64,000 nt of DNA from Struthidea cinerea (taxonomy: Eukaryota > Chordata > Aves > Passeriformes > Corcoracidae), in NCBI GenBank assembly GCA_013397865.1, contig VZTI01005564.1:681810-745809 (forward strand), read 5' to 3'. Below, piece after piece: positions 25,881 through 39,900 of this stretch; positions within the stretch are counted from its first letter, which is position 1; every line of letters begins with the position of its first letter. The notes below the pieces were generated by a model, which did no database searches, was not told where the DNA came from, and saw nothing but the letters and a program-made list of their open reading frames with translations. Made by a program: the position numbers and the translations under genes.

Positions 25881-28800
25881 TTCATCCTTAAACAAGTGCA
25901 ATTCCTGTTGCACTCAATACTGCTGCTCATGAACATATTTCTCTTGAGCCTTCCTTAAAAAAAAAAGAAAAAAGGAAAAAAGGAAGTTATTTAATTTCAG
26001 AATTTGCCTAATATATTGAATGTTGTTCCATATTCCTCTGATTACAGTGACCTCTTCTGCTCTCTTGTATTTCCTGTTGTTTTCAAAATGTAAAAAAATA
26101 TAAAAATTGTGTAGGTCATAATGCTTGAAGTGATGGTAAATCAGAAAAAAAAATCAAAGAAAAAAACCTCAAAGATCCCCAACAATAAACCACTTAATTC
26201 ATCTGCCTTATGGCCAAACTCTAAGGGAAATTGGTCTCAAGACAGTGTGAGGGACATAATTAAATTGTTTTCTTTTTGCTCCCTTACAGCAGAAATTGTA
26301 CACCAAGATCCTTCTGTTTGGAAAGAGTGAAATCTGTAATTCTGTGCGCAGAGAAATAGGCAAATACTGATATTCCTGCCTGTAATCATATTCAGAAAAC
26401 ATCAATATGATTTTTTTTTAGGGAAATAGAGAACAAGAAACATATATAAAACCACATAGATTTTTAAAATTTTCTGTAAATGGTCATTATAAAATTAGGC
26501 TTAACATAGCTGTTTAGAATTTGTAAGGGCTGTGATACTCCTGAGGAGTTCAGGCCAAATTCAGCTGTGAGCTCTTACTTCTTAGTATTTTAATGGCATT
26601 CGTATGTGGAGCCTTTCAGAAGAAATGTCTTCTCAGATAGACAGTATCCCTGGATGAAACTGTTTCTCAATCACAATAGTTAATACGCTGTCAAAATCAT
26701 ACAGGGACCATTGAAAATTAATGTCTACTCAAGAGTCTACATGAAGACTATTCAGACTACCAGGAATCTGTAAGCAAATCATTAATGTGTCATGATACCT
26801 TTTAAAATTAAATGTGTTTCCACTCTGAAAATGGATTCAGTCAAATACCATTTTAACATTATGTGCACTCTGGAACTCAACAGTTTTCTAGTTCTTTGAT
26901 TCATATATACATTAGAAGGATATATGTTTCTTCTGACTTCAAGTGAAAATTCTTCAGTAGGATATGAAATTCAATTTAATTTCTTTCACCTTTTGAAAAC
27001 TGCAACTGAGGAAACCAGCAGAGGATGTTGTAATCATAGGGATATTGGAAGAAAAGTAATCCAAATAAGATGAAGTGCCAAAAAAAAGAGAATCATATTG
27101 AAATGTTATGCTGGAAAAAAATGAAGATTTTCAGGATGGAATATTTTACCTTCAAGTCTGGGAGAAAATTCTCTTATATTAGAAGGTGTTGGACCTGAAT
27201 CTTAGTCCAAAATGTAGTCCGCTGTTTTCTTCAGAAGTGGTGGCCCAAAAACTTAGCTTCTCACACGTGTCCACATGTGAGGCTTTCTTGTTAGCTCCAA
27301 TCTGCATTTTCCTAATACAATAAAATCAACATGCTATTTCCTCTTTATTCTGCTCAAAGTTTTTGTTTTTCAGAAAAGTGTTCTTTAAACATCCTATTTT
27401 TTCAGCAATGAGAAACCAACTTATGCACAGAGTTTGTAGGCTTTTGGTTTATCTTCTAAGCTTTAATTAAATAATTATGGCCTTTAGGAAAACACAACAT
27501 AGTTAAATTTCCTTCGCATAGATGAGAGTGTAACAGGCGTCCCTAGGGGTCATGAACAAATTAATAAAAGCAAAGCAACAACTAAACATTGCTCTGTTTG
27601 TGAATGAAGGGAATTTCATTTAGCACAGATGAGCAATGAGCAGAAGGAAATGCAATGATGTGAAGGAACACTTATGTCCAAGAAGTTATGCAATTATAGC
27701 AATAAGGAAACCACATTTTAAAAATAAGTTAAAACTTGGTCCTGCCTTACACCTTTAGATATCAAGTGACAATGATAATTCACAGCATTAAACCCAGTAC
27801 TATGATAGATAAGATACAATACATATAAGAGAATCACACTGTAAGTTGAAGGATAGCTCTTTTTTAGCATTCCTATATGCAAAACTGTTGTTTGGCTTAC
27901 ATATTATTTTCCATACAGCCAGAAAATGCTTTCAAAGCTTCTCTTCTCCTTCCCATTCCCTAACTTTAAAGTTGTGCCAAGAAGCAGCAGCAATCACCAC
28001 TGGCATTCACCTGACCCCATGGAAAAGCCCTGGTGGCTGTGTTGGGGGCAGCTGTTGAGATGGGGGTACCAGCAGCCTGGGATGTCCCAGCCTCAAGGCA
28101 GCCCAGGGGCTGTGGGTGTTCTGGCTGTGTCCCACAGCAGATACTCAGGAGGGAGGCAAGGAGGGATCTGTTCCAGCAAGCTTTGGGTCGTCTTGTTTCC
28201 ATTCCTCACCCCACAGAGCTTAAGGGCAGTTAGTCTCTCTAAGGTCATGAAATGATGGTGACAGAAAAAGGATGTAAGAAACGAAGAGAGTCACATGGGA
28301 AAAAGTGCAGAATTCACAGAGAAAGTCACCATCCTCATAAAATTTCTTCTGCCTCATGATGTTCAGCTGGTAAATCATGGCACTCCTCTGCAGGGAGAGC
28401 TTTATTGATGAGGCAGTTCTTGAAATTTGTGGAGCTTTCCAGTAAAAGTCTTCACACTTACCAGTAGGAATGGATTTTTGGGAGGTTATGTTGTTCACTC
28501 TCTCCATTTATACTCTATATTTTGGGATGTACCAATAGATGCTATTTTTGAGAAGTTCTGCTAGCTAAGTCTTTCTGTCATAGTAGACATAAACCCTGAC
28601 AATTTTAAGCAATCATCCACGTAACACGTGTGTACGTGGATTTCCCAGGGTGGATCTCCTTGGGAATGCACAGAGCATGCAGTCATAGGAAGGACCCTCA
28701 TTTTTTCAGATCGAGGCAGAAGTTCCTACTTGCACCTGCCTAGTCAGACTCCACTAATTAGAGCACTAAAGAAGGAGAGTGGTAGAATTTCATTAACAGT

Positions 28801-31800
28801 TGCCTTCTACTTGACACTGTGGGCAAATGACTGGCAAACTCTGCTTGCCAGAAGTAATCTCTGTGCCCAGCAAGTACACAGGCATGACATACACGGGTCT
28901 GGGGGACAAAAGACAGCCTTTCCAGTGTCTTTCTTCCAAATAGTATCTTTAGTCTCCATGTGCAGAATCAAGTATCCCATGGAAGGAAGATGTTCATATT
29001 TATTTAGGAGCTGTCAGTAAAACCAGAGCTGTGCTTTCAATTCTCAATTTTCAATTTTTCTTTCCTGAAGAGGTTGCTTCTTCAGTTCCAAGCCAACAAG
29101 TCCCAGAACACATTTTCACTCAGAATACCATAGATGGTCAAGAGTGCTTTTGGAGCTCTGCTTGCATGTTAATCAGGCAGGTTATCTCATGGGGAGCAAT
29201 ACATAATTTATGTCTGCTAGCACTCTCTTAATACCATAAAGGTTCTGTGTCCTTATGAGTAAGATATATTCCTGAAGTTATTATATTCCTAGAATTGGAA
29301 AGTGTTAGTCTCTCCTCTGCTATCAATGGAAAGATCTCCTTGACAAGTTCTCCAGCTGCCTCTCCCTGTGGTCTCTCAGCTGCAGCTAATTGCTGCCAGT
29401 TACACAGGCAAGAATAAAATGATGATTTCCCCTTGTCAAAAATTTCTGAACCACAAACCACAAATATGAGCAGAATGAGCAGCTTCTAGCTTATGATACT
29501 GCACCTCCCAGAGAAAAAAATAAATTAAAAATGTGGCTGATGTACAGATTGCTGTTGTTGCTTATCTCTATGCCCAGTGCCTTGAGTGCTCTGCCCTGTC
29601 ACTTCCATCTCTTCTCCCGACCCTTGATCCCTCCCATTGCAGTGTTGGGTCTGTCACTGGTAATTACTCATCATTTGAGCACTGACACGTAACTACAAGC
29701 AGAGGACACCTGATCTGTCATTGTTCTTGCTGATGAAATGTAGTGGTGTTGTACATATCACAAAGCTGCCAGATAAAGTCCAGACAGCTTGTTCTGTGCT
29801 AGGGGTGTTAGCAAGCTCAATGTGAATAAAAGAAGAGGAAAATACATTTTAAAAGGGCACAGTTAATTATTCAAGCATTTTTGGGGGATTTTTTTTTTAC
29901 TGATGAAAGCACTGTAAAAGGATTTTTTTTCATATTTTGGAAGAAATCACAGAAAACACGAATTCAGACGTGATCTTCAGAAGTTTTGGGAAGCTACTTA
30001 ACCAGATAATGAGTAGGAACCATAACATATATCTTCTCTGACCCAGTACATCTAAGGAATACATAAATCAAGGTCAGAATAAACCATAGGCACTATAGAT
30101 TTAATAATTAATATTTATGATGCAATATCTATCTTTTTGTGGTTACTCTACAAAAAAAAAAGGTTTACTTTTTTGAATATATCACTCCACTGATAATTTA
30201 TTAGATTTCAATTATAATAGTAACCTCCAAAACACCAAGTGAAAATATACATATATATTCATATTACTCTGCTCTGATTTGTGTCTAAGTTCTCAAATAT
30301 TTCTCATATTTCTTCCCTTTAGCTGATAACATTATGGAATGCCTTATTGATTGTGGCTTGCCATCATTTTCATAAAAGCATAATCCTATTGATGTCATAA
30401 CTTATTTCTGAGGTTGTTAGACATCATGCCATGGATTAGAAATGTCTTTAAGTTGCAAGAACACAGCCATAAAAATCTCAAAACAGCAAATCTAACTTAA
30501 TTTGTTGTGACAGAAAGTGAAGATGAAGGAATTAAAACTGCAATGACTCTAATTTGAACTGTTGTAAATGTTCCAGCTTATGTGGGTTGAATTTGAATTA
30601 CATGAAATCAAATTAATTTCTTTCATAGTCTTTTCTGAGAACTGTAACTTCACTCAATATATTTAAGCAGTTTGGAGAAGAGACTGGGGTAATAGCAGTG
30701 TATTTGAAAAAAACAAACAAGAAGGCAGATATAACTTAAGAGAAACACAGTCTTGGTAAATTAAGTTATTGGTAAATAAATCTTACAAAGTCATTCAGCC
30801 ACCCATGCCAGGAACAATAAATCTCTCCCTCTGGGACTCTGTAGGGTAGAGATCTCCTGGTTTAACACCAATGCACTGCACAGGTAGCAGTGATACATCT
30901 GCCATAACCAACACAGCCTCAGTTTTCTGCAGAGCTTGTCTGTGAAGTAATTTCAAATTAGGTCTTGGAGCACATCAGATGGCTTTATTGTTAAGCATGG
31001 ATGGTTGAAATTGTCACTATATGTGATGCAGTGTGGTACACTGAGCAGCAGAATTGAGGAAAACAAGGAAGAAATGGAGTGTCTTTCTCTTAAGTAAAAA
31101 CATTATACTTCACTTCTTCATTCCAGGAAAACTCACAGTATGAGCTGATAAATCCTTTGGAGTATTTAAGAATACGTGTATAATTTGCTTCAGGGGAAGA
31201 AGGGATTGGCAGGGGTGCTGCAGACGTGATCCCATTTGTTTCTGCTCACTGGCGACTGACAGCTTTAAAGAGAGCTCTTTCTTTTTTACTCTGGGTATCT
31301 GCTCACACGACTCAGGTGAACACAGAGGGCTGAGGATTTGTGTTAGGTTGATATGCTGTTTGCTGATTCACATGAGTGGATAACCATGAACAACAAGGAA
31401 GAGCTATCTTTAACAAGATGAGTGGTAGTGCTGTCTAATAAAAACAAGATACCTTTTTTTTTCATCCCACTACCTTGGCTTTCTACAGCAGCGAAGGTGT
31501 AAAGATGAATATTATCTTCCAAAATAAAGCAAATGAACTATAGATGTAAACACTGTAAATAGTGGAAAAGGTTGTTACACAATGAAAAATAGACAATTAG
31601 TAGGTAGATCAGGGAAGATTCAGCTGCTGAACCTGCAGATTTTTTGAATCCTGGTCTGCAACACAGGTATCTCCTTCCTTCCCAGTCACCTCAACGCCTC
31701 GTACGGTCAAAGGTTAGTCAGACTATTTCTCTCCATTGACTATAATGGGAATGTAATCTTAATTATGAAAACTCTAAATTACTGTAGAGTAATGGAACCT

Positions 31801-32695
31801 TATCACCTATAAACTCTTTAATAGCATCTACAACAAATGAAAGAAATCCTGCTAACAGTGGGTGGAAAATTGATTATATCTTTACTTAACAGCATGCAGC
31901 AGGTATACTTATAAAACATCATTCTCTGGTTTCACGGTTAAGTCATACTTAACATTCGGATTCACTTGGTTTTCAATGTAATAAAAATGGTCATGACAAA
32001 CTCTGGTATGCATGTGGTATTAATCCCCATTCCCAAAGGTGCTCTGTCATTCAGCAATAGTGAAAATTCAATTAACACTTAAAATAAGATGGGCCCATGT
32101 AAATCTGTACTGAATTATAAACTGTAATATAAAACAATGTCACAAGGCAATTCCCATGCTTTCAAGGAAAAAAGAACAGCCTAATTTCCTAATTCATTAC
32201 ATGCTGCTGCACTCTGACTGATACATGTGTTACTGAAATTAGTCCATATTTAAGTTTAGTAGCCAAAAGCTTTATAAGAAATCTTGATTTCTTACAAACA
32301 CAGCTCACTGTGCTGCTCTGTCTTTCCGAGCTTTTTTTACTTTTCCCTTTAGTAATCTTCACCTTTAGCCCTGTAATCTTCAAAGGTTTTCCCACTCTTT
32401 GTAGTTCATCAGAATGGATAATTAATGTAAGTGAAAGGCTGTGTTAACCTAGCAACTGGTAAACAAGTGTGTCATCCCACCCCTAAGGAGAAGGGAGCAT
32501 CCAAGATTCGTAGATGCCCATGGCTGAAAAGGAATGACAAAAGTCAGAGGGCCCACAGAAACTTAGAAAGTTTTATTAGTAAAGTAAATAGTTGTCATGG
32601 AAATTGGTATAAGTTACTCCCTTTTCTTCTACTGTGAACACACAGCAGTTGATTTTGAATGAGGGGAAGCATGAAAGAGAAGAAAGAGAGAGAAA
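25881..32695. other. AT-rich non-coding DNA
   Basis: No gene seen. A-rich runs lie at 25957-25985, next to the truncated 5' end of the CR1 copy. A GC-richer patch spans about 28000-28200, with overlapping frames on both strands. The longest frame is 130 codons at 28628-29020 (+), with no motif. Confidence 0.55.
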
Positions 32696-33078
32696 GAAAA
32701 GAAAAGAAAAGAAAAGAAAAGAAAAGAAAAGAAAAGAAAAGAAAAGAAAAGAAAAGAAAAGAAAAGAAAAGAAAAGAAAAGAAAAGAAAAGAAAAGAAAA
32801 GAAAAGAAAAGAAAAGAAAAGAAAAGAAAAGAAAAGAAAAGAAAAGAAAAGAAAAGAAAAGAAAAGAAAAGAAAAGAAAAGAAAAGAAAAGAAAAGAAAA
32901 GAAAAGAAAAGAAAAGAAAAGAAAAGAAAAGAAAAGAAAAGAAAAGAAAAGAAAAGAAAAGAAAAGAAAAGAAAAGAAAAGAAAAGAAAAGAAAAGAAAA
33001 GAAAAGAAAAGAAAAGAAAAGAAAAGAAAAGAAAAGAAAAGAAAAGAAAAGAAGAAAGAAAGAAAGAAAGAAAGAAAA
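32696..33078. repeat. (GAAAA)71 microsatellite plus GAAA run
   Basis: From 32696 to 33050 the plus strand is a perfect, uninterrupted array of 71 GAAAA pentamers (355 bp). A GAAA tetramer run follows (33051-33078), and an impure purine lead-in precedes it (about 32675-32695). All bases on one strand are purines. The long KRKEK and FLFFS frames on the two strands are products of the repeat, not genes. Confidence 0.98.
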
Positions 33079-33587
33079 CATATGTCAGTCCTGGATCCAG
33101 TGTCAATCCCGGTGATGGAGTGTTCAGAGTCCTGGAGATACCCCTCGGGCTTTGTGCAGCTACCTTTTTGTTTATAAGCTTCCCCATGTAGGAGATAGGT
33201 TTCTTACTTTCTTTGTGAATTAGTTATCATGTGGAGTTTGTTTCTTCTAGACATTTCTGGAAATGCGTCAGGGGAGTTTTGAGATCATTGATGATCTTGA
33301 TCCCCCTGTAGCCACTTCTTCACCTCATTTCTGCGCTTGCACTATACTGTGCTGTGGTTATCTCCAAGGGCCAGAACAAGGATGTTTGTCCCAGAAAAGT
33401 CCTGCCCTGCCTCCACATGGCCCCTTCTTCAGCCACATCCTGCTCTTTCTTACAGTGTGTTGTTACCAGCAATCCTTGGTTGGCTCCACAGCTATCTGGC
33501 TATCAATGTTTGAGACACACACATTTGCTCCCTTTTTTTCTAGGCTTTTACGAGGAAGCAGCTGTGATGCCTTTTTCAACCTAGAAG
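33079..33587. other. Non-coding DNA between repeat and LTR
   Basis: A 116-codon frame (33263-33613, +) sits after a pyrimidine-rich stretch ending in TAG (33250), but has no domain and runs into the LTR. Judged non-coding. Confidence 0.45.
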
Positions 33588-33995
33588 TGAAACAACACAC
33601 GCTTTCAAGATAATATTAATATAGGAGGTAATAAAAAAGTGGATCTTTATTGGAGCTCTGGGGGCAGTTATGGAACAATGTCCACAAAAGCCCACCCCCA
33701 CAGGGGTGAAAACAGTTTTATAAGTATGGCAAATTATCATAATTGACAAATAAGTACCAATTAGGAGGACAAGTGATGATGCAATTCCCACCCAGGTCAA
33801 GCCCCTTCTCTGGAGCGCCCTCTTGGTATTAGCTGTACCTTGTTTATGAAAATGTGTCTTGAAGGATTGTTCTCAACCCTGGTATCCAGGAAGAACCAAG
33901 ATAGAAGAAGGGTCCTGGAATTTGTTTTGTCTTTCTGCCTAGGGAAGGGGCATGGAAATTACTGGGAAAACTAGCCATTAATACAATAGGCTACA
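33588..33995 (-). mobile_element. LTR of an endogenous retrovirus, ends tentative
   Basis: On the minus strand a TATAAAA box (plus 33716-33722) is followed about 65 bp later by AATAAA (plus 33646-33651), then a short AT-rich U5. A GC-richer R-like segment lies between them (plus 33655-33700), with a GGTGGG/CCCACC block. This is the usual layout of avian LTRs. The ends given are the best TG...CA candidates (TGAAAC at 33588, CTACA at 33995). I found no target-site duplication, so they may be off by tens of bases. No internal retroviral sequence was recognised on either side. Confidence 0.55.
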
Positions 33996-36900
33996 AGGAA
34001 TACAGAGAACATATAAGGAAAAAAAAAGGCAAAAACCAAAATGGCATCAGCTGGTTCAGCTTGGCTTTCTCTGCACAATATTGTATTGTGCTAGAGATAC
34101 AGAGATATCCCTTCCCAGTCTGCTAACCTGCAAATTTTTTCCTTAGCATTGAAGAAGAAAAAAATACTTCCTGTGACAAATACAGTTTGCTATCAATTTT
34201 ATCAGAATCAGTCATCACTGTACAAAGCAGAAACCTGCACCATGTCACAATATTTGAGGTACACCTCTTCAGCATCCTAGTAAAAGTCTTAGTCTATGGA
34301 GTTACTTTTGGGATCCAGTTCAAAGCATTGCTGGTGAAAAAACAATCTAAACTCGTCTTCAAGTTTATTCTGAACTGTTTCAAGTATAGGAATGCTTACA
34401 AGTACTTATCTTCAGTATTTTAGCTGCACCTCTGTCTCAGGCAGCAGAATTACTTTAATTGAGAGCACCTGCTTATTGTTCATGCTGCCATGGTGACACA
34501 GCAGTTACAGAAATTAGTAAAATGTGATCAACTCCCTCTATTCTACATTTTCCTTTGCCTTGTTCCACTTATTCTGTGGCATAAGTGTACCACATTTTCT
34601 CCTGTAGTGGTTTGTTTTGCTGCACTTGAGTACAAGACAGGATGTACCCAGCGACTTCCATCGAGACGCCCCCGGATAAATGTTGCATGTACTCCAGCAC
34701 CTGAACTCTAGGGAAAATGCTGCTGAATATTTATTTTGTTTTCCAGTTACTTAGCTAAACATTGGTCTAGCCAAATCACGTGTCTATGTTTCTCGCTCAT
34801 TTCCGTAGCAGTTTCACTAGAATAAAGAATGCACAAGAAAGCCTCTCTTCAACAGAGGTTGAAACATGACCTTTCCATTATATCTATCAAAAATGTAAGC
34901 TATTATGAAAAGTCTGGGTTGAGGGTTCTTATTTTTTTTTAATGTGTATATGATGATTATAAGCATATTTTATAAAGGGTGTGTCATGAAACCTGGAATA
35001 GCTGCTCAAACTAATTTTTCCCAGTTTCGTTCAATTTACTTGAATTAGCTAACAAAAAATTCAATTGCAGTTTCATTAAAGTAATAATTCTGAGAAAAAG
35101 TTTTTAAAACCCTTTTTTATTTGGTGAAAATTGCATTTTGATGTTTCCACACTATATGTTGATTCACTTTTTTCACTGCAAAGCTATGTCAGCTACAGAA
35201 AGAAAAAAAATAAATTAGTGGAAGAAGTTAATCTGCACATGTGATACTGAGAAGGCTAAAGGTAGAAATTCACTCTCTTTTCCATAGTTTGCAGCGACTT
35301 GTCAAACTCTAGTAGTCTGTCTTTAGGACATAGTATTAATTATTCTCAGAATAGTCCTGAGGCTTCTGTTTTTCTGTTACATTTGATCATTCCAATCCTG
35401 GTTCTTCTTGGCCTCAGCAGATAAGGGTTGTGGCTTTGCCCTGTAACTTCAAATAAAGCAGTATCACTTACACAGGTTCTCAGCTGTATAAGAAGGGAAT
35501 GTGCTAGGTGCACTAGCAAGGGGTTTTGGCTGAAGATGGGCTGCACTGTGAAAAATAAAACAGCAATATTGATACAAAAGAGAAGAAAAACTGTGAAAGA
35601 AAATATAACCTTGATGTTGAACAAACTTAGATGTGTGCAGATCATAACACGGGATATGAGTAAACTTGAAAGGTTCTGAGTTCTACACAAGAAGCTGGTT
35701 CTAGAAATGAAAAACTTCATTGAGAAAAAATAGATCTCAGTTGAGTTCTACGTTCTCTCATTGATTTCTATAGGTAGTTGTTTAGAGACAAAAGGAACAT
35801 GCACAGCAAATCCAGGATGTGCTGTATCCAGTCAGGTTTTAGTGCCTAAATTCCAAACAACATGAAAAGTCTGGTGCTCTGGGTCTATCCACTTCTGGAG
35901 TTACTTTAATCTATCTCATTTCTCCTGGAAAGTGGAGTTTCACTTCTGCATCCACTAAAAAAAAGCTCTACATTCCCTTTGTAAGCCAGTTCAGGCAAGA
36001 ACACAAATCGATGATACCAGAAAGACAGGGTGCAAGAACACTTAGGACTCAAAGTTGGAGGTCAAGACCCTCACAGGGAGAGTCTGACATTCCACCTTTG
36101 GAATAATGTCTATCTCCATACTGTGCAGTGAACACTTTAATGGAGCAAAAACAATATCAGCAGCAGGAAGTAGGGACAGTTGCTACCTTTTTACTCCACC
36201 AGGTGAAAGCCCTGGGTAAAAGGTTTTAGAATATTCCATCTTTAAATGACCCCATTAATTTTGCATTGTTTTCTGTCCAGAAGCAGAATTTCTGCAGGAT
36301 TGATACCAATTCTCTTTCAACTTTTCACCAATTCTCAAAGATTAACCAATTCTAAACTGCTTGCCTACTCCCTGAGAGCAATGTGAATTTCTATGCTTCT
36401 ATTGCGGTTGCATCTTTTACAAAATATTTATTTTGCCATCTCAGTACTAAAAGTCTGTAGCATGATTGCCAGATAGTTACAGGAGTTTAGTAATCTGAAA
36501 ATTTAGTATCTTGATTGGTCAGTAGGATGTAACATGATGGACAGCCTCTAAGGTAACAGTTAAAGTTTCACAGCTTGACAATGTCAGGTACTGTAGACTT
36601 GAAAAAGGCAGCAGCGTCCTCAGCATTGACTCACCCATGAACACAGCAGCGATGCGACAGGCTGACACTGAGAAAACAATTTGGTGTAAAGCAGCAGGAC
36701 TTTCTAAAAAAAATACATAAAATGAAAAGTGGAGATCGTGGTGTGGAACAAGTAGGGTAATGGGAAATGGAACACAAAATCTCACAGTTCCCTGCAAGTA
36801 ATGTTGATATTCCACCATTTTTCAAGACATGGAGCCCAGTGAGGAACAAGGGATGACTCTCTACCACACAGTAAACTGTATCTTCTAAGCTTATGTGACT

Positions 36901-39900
36901 TCTATGATTGTGTACTGCACAGGTGGAAGACAATATTCTGAAGACAGATATTTTCAAAGAATATAAATATTAAATAGATATACTCAGAAAAAAGAAGTCA
37001 AAAATAATGCTGCTATTAAAACTTTCTAGTATAGGCATGGCCTCAGATTGCTTACTGACTTTCCCTCACTATTTCTGCACTATTTGTTTTTTTCCTGAGA
37101 GATTTATTTCAACATATTTCTCCTTTTGTATTTAGAGAGAATAGGACTGCAAAATAGATAGGGGTCTCAACTATGGAAATAAGATAGAATCCTGGCTTAA
37201 AAGTATGTGGGGTTATAAATACTACCTTCCATAGGATTTGTATCACTTTGTAAGGCCTGTCACTCTTACCCCATTAAATCAGAAAGATGCTGGTAATTAC
37301 AGATTCAATTATAACAGCAGCTCCACAATCTGATATGAAATATCTGCCTGTGATGCACTGTGGCCCAACAGCTCTTCCAGAAAGTAACTAGGGATAGGCA
37401 GGTAGTGTCAGTGAAAATCTTTGGGCTAATTCATAAAGCAAACAACCAGTTGGCGGCTTTCAGTTTCCATTCTTTTTCTGTTTAAGCCTTTTTCTTAGAA
37501 TCTTTATTTCTATTACTTTTATTACCATTACTATGGTGTATAAATTCACCCAGCTACCTCTCTGAAATTTGTTTGAGTATCTTGTTGATTGCAGCATCAA
37601 TAAACAGCATTGTATTAAACTGGAATTCCTGGCTATTTAATGTGGGTAGCTCTGTCCTTCACTGCATACTTTAGGATTGACAGCATCTACCTTTTAACAA
37701 GCAAGCCACTAACTGAACTAACCTCTAAACACTTGCATAATTGAAAATTTATTCAATTTCTGTCATTTTCTGCATGACATTAAATTAAAAACTTGAGAAA
37801 ACAAGATTTGTGAATTATGTCTTTAAAGTGATATATTTTTCATCTCCCCTGTAGTGCTCAAAGGCTTGTGCCCAGTTATTGACTATTTTAATTTATAGAG
37901 AGGAAGATAAACTGAATGGATGGATTATGGAGATTAGCTACTTGGATATAACTGAAGCTCTTGTTCTTTGTTTAATGTGTCAGTCTTTTTCCTAAAGAAT
38001 TATGAAAATGACAGCACCTGTACTTGCTGTTTGTTGTTAAGCTCATCTGCATTTTTTCAATTACGAAACAATTCATCCTAGAAACCCAAGGGAACGTGAA
38101 TTATTAACTGAGCTAAGACACACTTGTACTAAAATCTTATGGGAAATCACAAGATTAATATCAGCTCTGCAGTGAATATTCCTTTTGAGTTTCATTCAGA
38201 AAAGACAGAGACTGCTTCTTATATACGAATACATAATTTACTTATAATATACTCTGGTTTACTGCACTGAATTTCATATACACAGCAAATATTAGTCTAT
38301 GCAAAAAAATTAATTTATCTCTAAAAATCATCTCTAAATATTAATAGACACTATAATACAAAAGTAATACTTTATTATATATGGAAGACCCTTGCTTTAG
38401 TCTGTTAAAATTAATAAATAGACAATTTAAACCCAAAAATGTTATATATGGAAAGCACTGGCTTTTGACTGTGATGATTGTTTTTCAGAAATATTGAATT
38501 ATATATATAAATTTGAAGTAAACAAGACTTTAACACGTTTAAGATTTTACAATACACTGCACTATTCCACCATGATGTTATGTTCCTCACCAACTTTCAA
38601 TGGATAAAACCATGATGCCATAAAATCATAGGAGATTGGAATATTTATTTTCATTAAAAACATGCTATAATTAAACAGAAGACGAACTTGTACAGCCTGA
38701 TCTTTTTCAACTTCATATTTAGACAAAAAAAATCTACACAATCTTGTATTTTAAAAAATAATTTTTAAGAAAATGTGTTTAGCAGGAAGCTTGATGACAT
38801 TTGTTTACTAAGATCCCTAATTAGCAGTACTAGAAAATAATCAGTCCCTAACCTACAATTTCTTATTATCACTTCTTTGATATTGCATGCTATTAACTGA
38901 ATCTGTGCCTTGAGCTTCAGCAGGTTTTGCTTTCTGTGTTGTAGATGACATCGTTCCCGGAGAGGTTTCTTGAGATAGAGCCACTGGCAGAGCAGGCAAT
39001 GCTGCTTTATGATAAAGTCTGCCAGACACTGAAGACTCAAACCCTGCCCACAGAAACTCAGTCCAGTTCTGAAAAGGACCATGACTAGACTCAGTGGTGA
39101 CTTGGAAAAGGGAAAGGTGTTCTCCATGCTTATGTTGTATTACCTGGACTATATGTAAGGCACCAAGCTGTAAAAATGGGAGCTGAAGAGAGGAAATGCC
39201 ATAACATTTCCTCTTTGCCTGTAAATTAATACCTGTGTGACTGGAGGCAGAGACAATGGTAGGTGGAAAGAAAGCAGGTAAGAAAGGATTCATCCCTAGG
39301 ACATTCACCTTTCAAATATTCATGGAAAGAAGACATTCACCTTCTCTTACTTCAGTCTCCTAAATTTTCCATAGGACTATATGGAAGTTAATTACCCTTG
39401 AATTCAATATGGTCCTTTGACTTTGTATGATATACACTTCTTTGCAGAGACTTACTTGGCTGTTTAGCCCTCTTGATCCCTTTAAATCCTACTAATTTCT
39501 ATATGTTTTCCTGCCATAGTGCATGCCTCTTTCTATGAAATTCATTGCAACTGGACTCTGCCATGCAAGTTTCTTTGGTTTTCATTTTAACATTTCACAA
39601 TGCTACAAAATAATTTCCTTCCAGTAAGTGAGAATGGATGCAATGTGTAGTGAAGGACAGATTACTGACTAATATTTAAAAAGCACAGTACAAACAAGGG
39701 GTATTTAAACACTGACTTATTTTGATTTCTGCAGCATAATTCCTATGAGGAACTACCGTTACGTAAGTGGATCCCTACTGCTATACATTTTCCCAGCATA
39801 TATATATTGCATTGACCTCCTATCACTATCTGTAAGATTTTCTCTGAATGCAGCTCAAACCATTCTTGCTCTTCCAACTACTCACTACTTTTCTGATATT

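Noticed and set aside
32576..33191. Frames of 150-203 codons, KRKEK- or FLFFS-rich, on both strands
   Set aside because: They are translations of the GAAAA array. A 5-bp unit gives open frames in several phases; they are not genes.
38853..39308. 151-codon minus frame
   Set aside because: No motif, overlaps another frame, and no splice or promoter context.
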